A DNA stretch of 64,000 nucleotides from Dermatemys mawii (lineage: Eukaryota; Chordata; Testudines; Dermatemydidae): the NCBI GenBank assembly GCA_007922305.1, contig ML677342.1, positions 1,521,843 to 1,585,842 on the forward strand. The letters run 5' to 3'. Positions 48,671-59,293 of the stretch are shown piece after piece (within the stretch, counting starts at the first letter, position 1; each line of letters begins with the position of its first letter). Below the pieces are notes generated by a model. That model worked only from the letters and a program-made list of their open reading frames with translations. It was not told the origin of the DNA and searched no databases. A program made the position numbers and the translations under genes.

Positions 48671-50802
48671 TCCTTTCATATCACTTGACACAGGGTTTCT
48701 CTTCCCAAGTGTATACTCAGCTTCAGAATATGAGTCAAGTGTAAATTGACACAGTATTGTGTGCTTGAACCTGCAGCCAGCCTAAGACAGTCGGTCTTAT
48801 GGGTGTGATCTGCCTAAGTTATCTGAATGGACTGTTGACACTGAAAACTAAGAAGGATTTATTTATGTCAACATTGAAAAATACTTTGTTGATGATCAAA
48901 GCAAGGAAGAATTGACAAAGATGATCTACTGGCAGTGGCATCTCATTCTGAATTAATAAATTGTCAGTGCTTGAGCTGAGAGCAGAGTATGAAAGAAAAC
49001 AAACATTGCCTTGTTTTCCACTCCAAATCCATCCCTTAAAGGCTGCAGGATCCATAACTATTCATATCCTCCAGCCAAACCTAACCCCTCCATTTGGCAG
49101 GGGTAGGAAATGCTGTCTCCACAAAGCCTTCAATAGCAGCAACAGCAGAGCAGTTCCATCTTGTATATCTGGTTGAGAAAAAAATCATTTTTCTTTTTTA
49201 CCAAAGATTTCATGAGAAAATGCCTGTTTGAAGCTTTTCAAACCAAAAATGCAGCAGTTTTCCAAGGGAAATATTAAAAAAACACCAGACATACACTTCA
49301 TCTTATTTAACTAAAATCAAAACATTTCATTTCCATTTGTGGAAATTGAAAAATGTTGCTTTTCCATTTTGGATTTTGATTCTTCCCCTTTTCCCCTCTC
49401 ATTCTTCTCTTTTTTCCACTGGAACAAAAGGAAGAAAGGCACAAAACAAAATAAACAAACAATGAGTAAGGGGGGCAACCCTACTTTTTCTTTTTTGTTT
49501 ATGCAGTTTTCAGCTGGAAAAAGCTAAAAATCATAAGAAAGTATGAGATTGTAGGGAAAATGTAAGTGCTAAATATATATGTTCTCTTAATCTTCCACTG
49601 GATAGATTGCTCATTATTGTTTCTCCTGGTGTTTATTGGCAATCCTTGAATATAAATATTTTACCTCTAGGAGAGACAGAACTTTACCAAATATAGGATC
49701 TAATTTTCTGCTGCTTGGTCTGCAAACTCTTTCTTTAATGCTGCCAGTTCTTGAGCCATCAAATTGAGAATGTGGTCTGCCTATTTTGGCTCTAGCAAAC
49801 AGATGCTTAAAAATGCTATACACAGAATTCACTATTAAGGGAATATGTGAACATACTTTTAACAACAATAAGATTGTGGGGAAACGTCGTGTTGCTACTG
49901 AAGAGAGTGGATAAGTCAAATTTAATTATTAAAATATAATGAATCTCTGATAAGTCAGACACTGTTATTGGGATTTGAATTATTTTGGCTCTGTAGGAGT
50001 GAAGCAGTTAAATAATTTTGTCTTCTAGTCAAACAATATATAACTTCTTAGTTATTATGCATAGCTTTCATGCGTACTGTTTGAAGATAAAATGATTTAA
50101 CCAGCTGGTTTCTTATATAATCTTGTGGTATAAATTTATATAGTGGGAGTTTTAGTGTATTTATGATGTATAGTAAATTATATTTTAAAAGTAACTTGTG
50201 CAATATATTGTACAGCCTTGCTTTAGGCTATTTGTCCATCCCATATGCAGAAGCTTGAACTTCACATCTAACAGCTGACCTAACTCCTCTGTTCTGAGCC
50301 TCAACCTTGAGTAGGATCACAAGAAATGGAGAAAATGCTTTTACAATTTCCTCCTTTAATTAGCTCATTTAGTACTCACCTGGCTACAGGGTTTATTTCT
50401 ATATGAAAAAATACCATCATTGGACCAACACAGTAAAAATGAATGATAACAGCTGTGAGTGACTAAACAAAAACTATATTAACAATGAAACAGAGCAGAA
50501 GAAGAACAGCATCTGGTTTACCTTTTAGAAGTACATAACCTACACTTATTTAAAAAACAGGTTGTTAGAACATCTGAAGAGTGTCAAACCTCTATAGTAA
50601 ATTGTCTAGGAAACTCTCATGTTTGGGTAAATCACCATAGAATACTGTACCATTGTTATATGGATGATAGAATGGGAGGAAAAGTGATTAATTACTTTGC
50701 AATCCTATTATGATTTCCATCCAAATAACTAAGATCATTTAAAACATTTGTGAACAAATATAACCCTATCAAGGGGGAATTGTTCAAGAACTATTGCTCA
50801 TG
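48671..50802. other. Unassigned DNA
   Basis: No gene is supported. A 101-codon minus-strand frame at 49,614-49,919 has no recognised motif. 49,376-49,420 is C/T-rich. Confidence 0.5.
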
Positions 50803-50860
50803 CCCATTTTACAGACGTAGAATCTGAGACAAAGAGATAAAGTGACTAGCCCAAAACTAC
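50803..50860 (-). mobile_element. MIR core, left piece of a split copy
   Basis: CCATTTTACAGACGTAGAAT and GAGATAAAGTGACTAGCCC are the reverse complement of the MIR core. The copy stops at CTAC (50,857-50,860) and resumes at 51,472. Confidence 0.72.
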
Positions 50861-51467
50861 CGTCAGGAGTAAGGATCTGCAGCTGCACCTGCTCAGTACA
50901 ACTGACTCTCAGCTAGGTGCCTGACAGATCACACCGCCGGATTGGCTGAGGAAGCTAGCAGGGTGTTTCTTAAGCCCAAAAGCAGCAATAGCTCAGTGCA
51001 CTATTCATGGTCTCTAGGCATATCTATACCGCAATTAAAAACCAGTGGCTGACCAATACCAGCTGACTCGGACTTGCGGAGCTCAGGCTAAGACGCTGTT
51101 TAATTACGGTTTAGACTGGAACCTGGGCTCTAGGACCCTGTGAGATGGAAGGGTATCAGTGCTTTGGCTGCAGCCTAAGCCTGACTGTCTACACTGCAGC
51201 CTCTTAGCCCAAACCTGAGTAGCTAGTATAGGCCAGATGTAGGTGTCTAATTGCAATGTAGACATACACTTAGTGTCCCTGTGGATGTCTTTCTTCAAGC
51301 CCTGTTTCTACTTTGCTTCTCCATGGCTCCAGACCACATCCTGACCTGAACTTAGTCTTATTCCCATCCTGTCCCAGCCTTGCTCCTGCCTCAAAGTAGT
51401 CCTGCTCCTACTTTCCCTGACTTCTTGTAATCTAGTAGGCCACCGCCTGTGTCCTGGTCCCCTAAAC
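50861..51467. mobile_element. LTR-like insertion inside the MIR
   Basis: The approximately 607-bp block interrupts one MIR, and CTAC stands at both edges (50,857-50,860 and 51,468-51,471), as a 4-bp target duplication would. The left end reads CGTCAGGAGTAAGG, possibly a decayed TGTCAGG. Composition is C-rich with CCTGCTCC-type words in the right third. No internal coding region is present, so a solo LTR is the simplest reading, but the right terminus does not show a clean CA. It contains the MITE at 51,016-51,270. Confidence 0.55.
51016..51270. mobile_element. Palindromic hAT-like MITE, 255 bp
   Basis: The termini AGGCATATCTATACCGCAAT and, on the opposite strand, AGTGTATGTCTACATTGCAA are inverted copies sharing GCAATTA at their inner ends. 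Flanking octamers TGGTCTCT (51,008-51,015) and TAGTGTCC (51,271-51,278) agree at five of eight bases, as an eroded hAT duplication would. Internal GGGCTCTAGGACCC and GTCTACACTGCAG words extend the near-palindromic organisation. No coding capacity. Confidence 0.8.
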
Positions 51468-51471
51468 CTAC

Positions 51472-51560
51472 ACAAGTAGTCGGTAGCAGAGTTGGGTTTA
51501 GAAACCAGATCTTCTAACTTCCAGACACATGCCTTAACCACACAACCATCTTTCCCTTTT
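51472..51560 (-). mobile_element. MIR 5' part, right piece of the split copy
   Basis: GTAGCAGAGTTGGGTTTAGA and TGCCTTAACCACACAACC are the reverse complement of the tRNA-derived head of a MIR. Together with 50,803-50,860 they make one collinear MIR without overlap or gap apart from the duplicated CTAC. Confidence 0.75.
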
Positions 51561-52120
51561 TTTAGAGCCAATGAGACAAGAACCAAGACAGTTTGTATCC
51601 ACTGAAGTTGTTCTGTCTGTTGTTTTCTTTTACAGGCTGTAATAAAAACCTGGAGCTGCTAATCTGGATGCACAGCCACTGTTGGACTTGGCCACTGTGG
51701 GAGCCAAACTCTTGCTTGGATTTCACCCTGAAAGCTCTGCCTTTTCATGTCTTCTGGTCTAATGCTAGAAAATTGATGCAAGAGCTATTCCAGGGATATA
51801 GCCTCTGAATTTCTATTACTATGGTTTAGGAAAATGCCCTGTTTTGAAGTTAAACATGTTTAGAAGTTTTGTAACTTCATCACAAAGGCTGAAAAAACAA
51901 ACACCAACTATAAATATGTGACTGACAGTAACAAAGGAATTCAGAGAAATGGGTCAATTTACTGCCTTATAGTGAGCTAGCTATCTGAGAAATGAAGTAG
52001 TAAGTGGGATGAACTGATGAAAAAATCATAAAGATGACATTCATAACAGCAATATTTATAGTGCTGTAACTGAACAAATACTGCAGTGTTTCCTTATCGT
52101 TTGTGTCATTTTCTGTTTTA
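51561..52120. other. Unassigned; acceptor-like sequence
   Basis: A pyrimidine tract followed by TTTTACAG (about 51,610-51,636) precedes a plus-strand frame that stays open to about 51,808. It has the look of a 3' splice site and short exon, but I do not recognise the peptide and no donor is evident, so no gene is called. Confidence 0.3.
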
Positions 52121-52192
52121 GGGCATGATTCAGTGTTCCTTCAAGTCAATGTAAAGACTCCCATTGACTTTAATGAGTATTGGATCAGGTCC
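52121..52192. repeat. Palindromic short repeat copy
   Basis: GGGCATGATTCAGTGTTCCT and ATTGGATCAGGTCC are the outer arms; the inner GACTCCCATTGACTTTAATG is close to the perfect centre seen at 13,232. Confidence 0.72.
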
Positions 52193-52349
52193 TTAATACT
52201 ATGTGAAGAAATAATTTATACCGTCAACAATTCTGTTACCCATCAGTAACACATAACTAAATAAAATCCTTCTATTCATATATAGGGGCAAGGTGGCCTA
52301 TCAATCAACAATCCCTTGGTTATGCTCATGAAATTTACATAATTCACAT

Positions 52350-52420
52350 GCCAGTAACATCAATCCAGCTCCTTTGAAGTTAAGAGGAGTGCACTGGTGC
52401 AACTAAGAGCAGAATCTAAC
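52350..52420. repeat. Palindromic short repeat, half copy
   Basis: CCAGCTCCTTTGAAGTTAAG followed by GGAGTGCACTGGTGCAAC and AGAGCAGAATCTAAC represents the right half of the GGTGTAA-armed variant. Confidence 0.55.
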
Positions 52421-52605
52421 TTACTGAGTTTGGTTGTTTAGCTTTTCACCCCTCTGCCTATGTAATAAATAACTGCAGTGTGTGCGCGAGAGTAGTTAAG
52501 CAGACGTTTAAACTTAAAACTCAAGATATAAGGATGCTAAGTCAGACAGGATGGTGGTATCACAATGCTAAAATATCCTGGCAATTGAGGAAAAAATGCA
52601 TCTAA

Positions 52606-52922
52606 AGGTATGTCTACACATAGGGGACTGTACTGGCTTAGCTATGGCATTGTAGCTACACCACCAAAACCCCATAGGGTAGACACAGCCTATGTGAGTG
52701 AAAGTGTTTTTCTGTCAGTATAATAAAATTATCTCCCCACAGTAGCTCAGTTGATGGAAGCATTCTTTTGTCAGCCTCGCTGTGTCTACACAGGGTATGT
52801 GTGTGTGGGGGCGGGTAGGGGGGTGGAGAGAGGGCATAGCAATGTTGTTCAGGGTGTGGATTTTTCCCACAACTTGAGCGAAAAAGCTATATTGACCTAT
52901 ATTTTAAGTGTAGACCAGGTCT
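52606..52922. mobile_element. hAT-like MITE with GGTATGTCTACAC end
   Basis: The left end AGGTATGTCTACAC and right end GTGTAGACCAGG are inverted, the right one partly changed. GTCTACACAGGGTATG at 52,784-52,799 repeats the terminal wording inside the element. The interior has a G-rich run at 52,807-52,832 (GGGGGCGGGTAGGGGGGTGG). The expected 8-bp flank duplication is not convincing. Confidence 0.65.
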
Positions 52923-55157
52923 GAGGCTTTGGCAGGACACTTCCTGACATACTGTGAATGTCATGACAGGATATGGGGGAGGGGAAGTGGCAACCCCTAA
53001 AGGAACATGGGGGTGGAAATGAATAATCCAGAACCACAAAAAACTTCATGCAAATGGGCCATTGTGCAGCCACATTGGTGATATTGGTCACACGGGCACA
53101 TGGAAGAAAGGAAGTGTACGTGGGGGCATCTATAGACATGGGGGCAAGGTTGTGCAAATTGCATCTCAAGTGCTTGTTTGAATGTGGGAGGATCTGTTTT
53201 GATATTTACAGTCTGACTGGAATCCTAACTCCATGCTGATTTTGGACAGGCTCTGGAGTCTGGCAGAACCTTTCAGACAGCCTTCTGTCATACCCTCTGC
53301 ATTGACATGAATATTCAGTGATAAAAAGAGGGAAGACTGCATTCTTTGCAGGTGTCTTCTGTATTTTAGAATAAGTGCAGAATGGATTTATTAGTAGGAA
53401 CAGTAGTAGAAATCAGACATCTCAGGAACATCCAACTTGTGAACTTAAGAATTTATAAACAGAAGCACCACAAATTGCTGTAATAGTCACACTGAGGCAG
53501 GAGGAACACCTCAGCATAAGGTCCATACTGGGATAGTGAGTTAGAAGCAGTATATATTATACAAGCCTGACAACAGTTTTGAAAACTTGCAATGGGATCA
53601 CAAAAGCGACTGTTGTGTTTTTTTTCGATGTGACATCATTATGTGTGGCGGTACTATATAATTTATTATCTTGGTAAAAGTGCAAAATAGAAGAAGTAAA
53701 CAATTGCATGCGCTACTTTAGCCAGCCTGTAGAAAATCCCTCTGCTACCTCCAGTCAGCGACTTTCTCAAGCTGTCTCTACAAATCACAAGCCAGTGATC
53801 TTGATGATCTTCATGAAAATTCACACACACAGTTCCAATACTACTCTTCACTCTCTGAATAGCTAGTAAACAGATTAAAAAATCCTTTATTTGGTATACA
53901 GAGAGTTTCAGAATCACACATACTATGCATTCTTTCTGAGTGCAGATCATATAGCTGTTTTATTTTAAGACTTGTTTGGAAATAATTGTCTATACAGGGT
54001 CATTGTCTGATCCAATTTGGGCAGGCATGGTCCTAATTTGGATAAATATATCTTGATAAAAGGGATGAAAGAACAAAATATGCCCTCAAATTGGTAAAAT
54101 GATACTGATTCTTAGGGCGTAGAGAGACCACAGTGACAAAAATAGCAGGATAGCTATAGGAGAATTAAAATACTGAAAAACAAATAGATGTTGAATGAAG
54201 TGTTAAAAACTTCAGTCTGTTAATTAGACAACATATATATACTATAATAGAAAGACTACACATACCATTGTAAGCAAAATATTCCATTAAAAATCTCAAA
54301 AGAACATAGTTACTGGTAATGTTTTATTCTTTTGCAATGTAAAACTTACTGACTGGCTCCTTAAATATAAATAAATATATGTACAAAGATAGCTTCCATC
54401 ATCCAGGTCTTCTGCTGGATTATAGTGCAACTCTGTTAGGAATTGTAGAGGAAAACAGAAGCAATTGCAACAAATATTTCATTTGTTTCACATTTTTCAG
54501 TATTAAAAATAAATACATGTTCTTTTATTTGGTGGAGACTTGCTGAGAAATTTCTAAACCCTTCATTTTCAAGATTTCTTTTTTTTATGTCTGAAAAGGT
54601 CAAGATCTTTTTTTATGTGTCTTTTATGTCTGTTTGTTTTGTCTGTTCTCAGCTTGATTATTTATAGGAATTAAATGTTTTAAACTTTTTCTGTTTTAAA
54701 TCAGCCAGATAATTAACTAACATTGTTGACCATCCGAATCTGGAAGATCTGGTCAATTTAGAGATAAGAAGTACATCTAGCTTAAAGCAAATGGTAACTA
54801 AAAGATACATAAATGATCACAAAAACTGGGAATGTTTTGGGCCCAATGTCTCTGTGACCCACTTTCTCTCTCACTCAGCCCTGTTACTAAATTGAACGAT
54901 TTTTCTTAAAGATTAGGAAGGGAGAAAAAAAGAGAGAGGGATTGTCATATCTATTTTTAGTTTTCAGAAGATGCTCTGTTACTATAGTGGTGGGGTCATA
55001 TAAATACTTAGTTAAAAAGACAGAGACATTTAAGGAAAACAACAGAAAGGTATATTAAAAAGGTACAAGAAAAATATTAGAAAACTAAAATTTTTCACAT
55101 TATCATGGACATTTTCTTGACAGAAGCTGTGAGTGTGTTACTGTAATAGTTTGAGAG
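52923..55157. other. Unassigned DNA
   Basis: No gene is supported. 53,940-55,100 is strongly AT-rich with no defined repeats. Confidence 0.5.
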
Positions 55158-55232
55158 GAAAGATGGTTCTGTGGCTAATGTACTAGACAGGGATTCAAGT
55201 GATCAGCGTTTAACTCCCAGCAAGTAATTTAA
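55158..55232 (+). mobile_element. MIR/tRNA-derived SINE 5' head
   Basis: GTGGCTAATGTACTAGACAG resembles the A-box region and GGGATTCAAGTGATCAGCGT with AACTCCCAGC the B-box region of a MIR head. The core that should follow is replaced by another repeat at 55,233. Confidence 0.55.
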
Positions 55233-55560
55233 GGCTAGATTCACAAAGGGTTCTTAAACTCAGTATTGCAAGGTCTAACTTACATGTGACTCACAGTCTA
55301 GTGGAATCCACAGATCTAAATTAGGCCCCTGGGTTCCCTAATAATGCATGATAAGAGTTAGGCACCTAAAAATTGCATTCCCCCAAACCAGCAAGTCAAG
55401 GAGAGGTGTGGGGCCTAAACCCCCCCCCCATTCAAAGGGAGTTAGGGACCTACTAAAAGGTGCCTCCCTCCACTTTGGATGCATAGCCTGTAACATTCTG
55501 CAGGGGACACCCAGAGCTGTAAGCCACTATATGACCTCTCTGCTTCATCAAGAGTGATCT
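55233..55560. repeat. Probable interspersed repeat of unknown class
   Basis: GGCTAGATTCACAAAGGGTT, GAGTTAGGCACCTAAAAATT and GGGAGTTAGGGACC are repeated in style by short related words (GTTAGGCACCTAA) often seen dispersed in turtle DNA. A C9 run lies near 55,421. No ends are definable. Confidence 0.4.
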
Positions 55561-55899
55561 TTGCTAGAGATTAGATGGCCTGTCAGACTAATGTGGCAGA
55601 AAGCTATCTTCCTCACCAGCAAACTCCTCAAGGCTCTCCTGGCTCAAACCTTGCCTAACAGGTAACTATCAGTGAACTCCAGCCCTGGTGTTCCTCAGAG
55701 ATATTTCTAGGCAATTCACATCCCAAACCACTGTGCATTAACAGAAGCTAGTAAGATTGCTGCTCTTTGAAAGTTGACACATTTCAGCTTATTAATTTGA
55801 TAGGGTATGAATACAAGGGTGCCTAGGGTCACACAGCCATGATCCCTCTTCTGAAATTAAACACTTTAAGCCAGGGAGACCATTCTTAAAAAAAAAAAA

Positions 55900-56260
55900 G
55901 TGGTGGCACTTTGTATAAAATATTAAATAGTTATTGGGTCAGAGAGAGAGAAAGATACAGAGAATGACCCTAGCATTCTGGTTAGGACTTTCACCTGACA
56001 CACCCAGGTTCCAGTCCTTGCTTCAGTGACTTTTTAAGTATTTCATACAAAGTGGAGCTTCAACTGGGAGAGACTGAGAATCCCACAGTGTAGAATATTT
56101 TATAGCTCTTTGTCCTGCACACTTCCCTGGGTGGTGGTGGGATTTGGGTTCAAGTTATTGCTCCACATCAAGCAGAGGAGGGACTTGAATTCAGGTTTCC
56201 CACAACATGTGTAGGTGCTCTAACCACTGGGAAATCATTACATCTGTCCAGGATAATGTG
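55900..56260. repeat. Inverted pair of tRNA-like SINE heads
   Basis: On the plus strand CTGGTTAGGACTTTCACCTG and GGTTCCAGTCC (56,008-56,018) look like the A and B boxes of a tRNA-derived promoter. About 170 bases on, GGACTTGAATT (56,181-56,191) and GTGCTCTAACCACTGGG form the same in reverse, so two heads face one another. Between them CACTTTGTATAAAAT (55,907) and ATTTCATACAAAGTG (56,041) add a second inverted pair. This looks like one family arranged head-to-head. Confidence 0.55.
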
Positions 56261-56356
56261 AAAAAACACTCTGATTCTTCTTCACTATCAGTTAATCACT
56301 GTGTGAGTTCCAGGGAATATGAAATTTGGGTTACTTGTTCCTTTTTGTATTCTATT

Positions 56357-56662
56357 AGGCCTTGCCTACAGATTTTTTTTGCCCCCTTCAGTTGCAAGGG
56401 TAGGCAACCCTCCCTCTTCCCCCAGAGTAGACACAGTTATACCAGTATAAAAATGCTTATACTGGTCTATAAATTTGCTGGTATAGCAAATTCTGTTTTG
56501 CTGAATTAACTACACCAGTATAATGTGCCTTGTGCCAGTAAAACTGCATTTACCGTAAGGCTTTTACCAGCATAACTATGTCAGTGAAAAAAACAAATAA
56601 TAAATTCACATCCCGTACTGACATAATTATGCTGATAAAACTTTTTAAGCGCAGAGCAGGCA
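56357..56662. mobile_element. Degraded hAT-like MITE
   Basis: The left end GGCCTTGCCTACAG and the right end, reverse-complemented, GCCTGCTCTGCGC agree only roughly. Inside is a perfect hairpin ACCAGTATAA / TTATACTGGT (56,441-56,466) and several further ACCAGTATAA-type words. The call rests on the style of the termini and the size, hence modest confidence. Confidence 0.5.
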
Positions 56663-56762
56663 TTACAACTAAAGGTAACAGGTTACGAGGGAAACAAATG
56701 ATGATTTGTTTATCTACACTACCAGTGAGTAAGGAAAAGTACTAAAAATCTCAGAATACTAC

Positions 56763-57276
56763 TGTTGCAGGATGCTTTCGTGTCCCGTAGGAACGAGGCA
56801 CACAAACAGCTGTTGAATAGAAGTAGTGAGTTTATTGAAGGCAAAGTGACACACTCGCAGCGGGGGCTCCCTTTCTCTGCTGCCACTAAACAGGGACCCA
56901 ACGCATCGGAGCAATGCCCGGGGAAGAAGCCCACTGCGCGACGGCACAGAGGCAGAGAAATAACAGGAACATTTGCATCTCATGCATACCTCATGAATAA
57001 CTAATACCTTATTTCTGTCTTGTTAGTATCACACGATACATGCAGGTGTTTCATTTCAAGGCAAGCAAACCGTGAGAGCCAAGTACTCCGACATGGGAAG
57101 TATGCGATAACAGGGCAGGGACTGATAGTGGCCAAAAGTACCCTTTCCTTCCCAGGAGTGGTGGGGGGGAATGAGCCCCCACCCCCAGAGGGGAGTGAGC
57201 ACCCCTTCCTTCCCTGGAGTCGAGGATGAAAGCGCCCTTAGCATTCCACCGTCACAATGTCTTGCGCACACTTACA
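56763..57276 (-). mobile_element. Endogenous-retrovirus-type solo LTR
   Basis: Read on the minus strand the block begins TGTAAGTGTGCGCAAG and ends CATCCTGCAACA, so it has TG...CA ends. A polyadenylation signal AATAAA lies about 75 bases before the 3' end (plus coordinates 56,831-56,836), where the R region of a retroviral LTR should end. An ATGCAAAT octamer motif occurs in the presumed U3. Flanks are ACTAC (56,758-56,762) and ACTAT (57,277-57,281), a 4-of-5 match for a target duplication. No primer-binding site or internal gene follows on either side, so this is a solo LTR. The 514-bp length and signal order fit an ERV LTR; the group is not determined. It is far more G+C-rich than its flanks. 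A shorter 5' boundary at TGTGACGG (57,255) is an alternative. Confidence 0.75.
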
Positions 57277-57281
57277 ACTAT

Positions 57282-57649
57282 TTACTGCACATAATAAAAA
57301 GAGAACAAGGTATCTAGATATACAGGAAAGCTAATCTTAAGAATGCAAATTTATCATTAGCATTGTCTAAATAAAGATGAAAAAATTAATTGACTTCTGT
57401 TTCCTTTCTTTTAAGTCATACTCTCCAAAGGAGAGGGGACAGATTTTCAATGTTAAACACATGCAATATTGAAAATGCTTTGGGACAGTGACTATTATGT
57501 ATATGTGCATTGGGACCTCAATCCTTCACGTACACCAGAAGATGCTATTGCAATAATAATAACCAATAAACACAATTGTGTACATTCACTTAAACGTATC
57601 TAACTTGTATATGGCTGTATCCAGAGTACAGCACAGATCAGTTATTTAC
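57282..57649. other. Unassigned DNA
   Basis: No gene or repeat identified. Confidence 0.5.
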
Positions 57650-57934
57650 AGATAAACATGTAGTGGTGGCTGGAAGTGTGCTTCCTTGCACGGATTGAAC
57701 GTGGATTGCATGTTAGCTCTGAGCTAGCCCACTAGCATGGGCAGCAGTTTGGGTTAGTGGTCTGACTACAAACTCTCCCAGACCTCCTGAGTATGTACTC
57801 TGGCAGTTAATTGAACCGCTGCCCCATACTACCCCAGGTACACTGATATTTTTAGTGAACTAGCTCTAGCTAACATGTGTCTGCCTATCCACCCTGGAAA
57901 GTGCATCCTAGTTGCAGAGCAGACACACCCTAAG
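57650..57934. mobile_element. Degraded hAT-like element
   Basis: TTTTTAGTGAACTAGCTCTA, GTGTCTGCCTATCCACCCTG and GCAGAGCAGACACACCCTAA are the right half of a common sauropsid hAT-type repeat whose end normally reads GTAGACATACCCTAAG. GAGCTAGCCCACTAGCATGG in the left half and CTAGCTCTAGCTAAC in the right are inverted. Ends are eroded. Confidence 0.5.
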
Positions 57935-58884
57935 ATGCATAACTCACCATTTGCACTTTCACAAGTGTGCTGAAGGTAAGCATGCACAAACAAATGCACA
58001 CAACTGCACAAACAACTATATAACTCTGACCTGAAGAGTGACTTAGGTACTAAAAACCTTTCAAACTTTTTGTTTATCATAGGCCTTCTTTCCCTTGGGT
58101 TTCTGCCATACTGATATGTATTGGGACTTCACATCTTCCAAGAAACTTATTTATTTGTATGCCACGTCTGCAAACACAATCCTACCATGCTACAAGCCTC
58201 TCAAGCCCTATCAAGCAAACTTGGACCAAAAGTTCCTCTCTCCCTTTCAGTTTTCAACTCATCAAAAGATGCCAAGAGAGATATCTTGATGTTACCTCAG
58301 CAACCCTAAATGTCATAGGTGAATTTTTCTGTGAAATATTATTATTAGAACCAGAAAAAAATAAATAGCGAAGAAATATTAATAATGTAAAATTTGTTTT
58401 TGGTTTTCTTAGGTAACTAAGAAACTTGTAACACAGTTACTTGATTTTGAAAATTTAATTGTGACAAGTTATAGTGGTTTTATAAAATCCCATATAAAAA
58501 GATCCAAATTGTTATAATAAAAATTGAGGAATGTATAGCAGAATCATTATTCAAATTTCTCAAGATGAATGGAAAAAGAGAGCTCTAATATTGAACTTCA
58601 CAGAAGGCAAATTAAATAAAACCATGAATACATACCCCACAACACATTTTCAATATTGGTTCATCATCATAAAGAAAAATATTCTGTGTCAAATAAAATA
58701 TTCCCTACCTAGGAAGGAGAAAGGAAGAAGGAAACAACAAAAAACCAAGAATAGCTTAGAATAAAAATGAAGAAATCTCAGAACTTTAGTATGATACAGA
58801 TGTTAGCTAGTCATCCATTAACTCAAATATATCTATACTTCATCCTTATTTTCAACTCCTTTTTATCTGAAGCCAGTCATCTGA
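57935..58884. other. Unassigned DNA
   Basis: No gene is supported. Overlapping plus-strand frames at 58,095-58,370 are short and motif-free. Confidence 0.5.
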
Positions 58885-59187
58885 TTGACCATTGACTTAA
58901 TACAGCTTTGAAACTTTACTATGCAGAAGAAAAATGTTGCTTTTAACCATCTTACTTTAAATGAAACAAGCACAGAAACAGTTTTCTTACCTTGTCAATT
59001 TTTTTTTTACTTTTCCCTGTATTTTTTAATAGTTTATGTATAATACAATCCTGTACTGTATTTTCTTTTTCTTTGCCCCCCGCCCCGTCTCTGCTGCTGC
59101 CTGATTGTGAACGTACAGTACCAAATGAGACATGTGATTGACTGGTCAGTTTGTAACTCTCATGTTCATAACTTTGAGGTTCTACTA
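58885..59187. mobile_element. Mariner/pogo-type DNA element, right end
   Basis: GACCATTGACTTAATACAGC, GTACTGTATTTTCTTTTTC, CTGCTGCCTGATTGTGAACG and finally GTTCATAACTTTGAGGTTCT form the right half of a repeat I recall from turtles that ends in GAGGTTCTACTG next to TA. Here it ends TCTACTA followed by TA (59,188-59,189). The left terminus is missing or unrecognisable. It abuts an L1-like coding scrap, so it seems to have inserted into that element. Confidence 0.6.
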
Positions 59188-59293
59188 TAAGTTCTAAAAT
59201 AGCTAGAAAAACCTCTAATGGGCTCACTCCCTCAACCTTTCCAGGTAGTCCCACTGTTCTTAAACTGTAATATTTTGATGACTTCTCTAGCAT
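59188..59293 (-). mobile_element. L1-clade ORF1-like fragment
   Basis: The first 35 codons of a minus-strand frame starting at 59,293 read LRTVGLPGKVEGVSPLEVFL in their middle. The RRM-containing ORF1 protein of L1 and Tx1 LINEs has a stretch of the form LRIVGLPExxEGxxPxxF at this point, and that protein coats the element RNA. The rest of the 113-codon frame is antisense to the neighbouring DNA element and is not L1. Only about 105 bases survive, so the family (L1 or Tx1) is not resolved. Confidence 0.5.

Noticed and set aside
52807..52832. Possible G-quadruplex in the 52.6-52.9 kb hAT-like element
   Set aside because: Only three clear runs of three or more Gs plus a GG; it does not meet the usual four-run pattern.
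58952..59293. 113-codon minus-strand frame as a single gene
   Set aside because: Composite: only the first 35 or so codons resemble LINE ORF1. The remainder is antisense to a DNA-transposon repeat.
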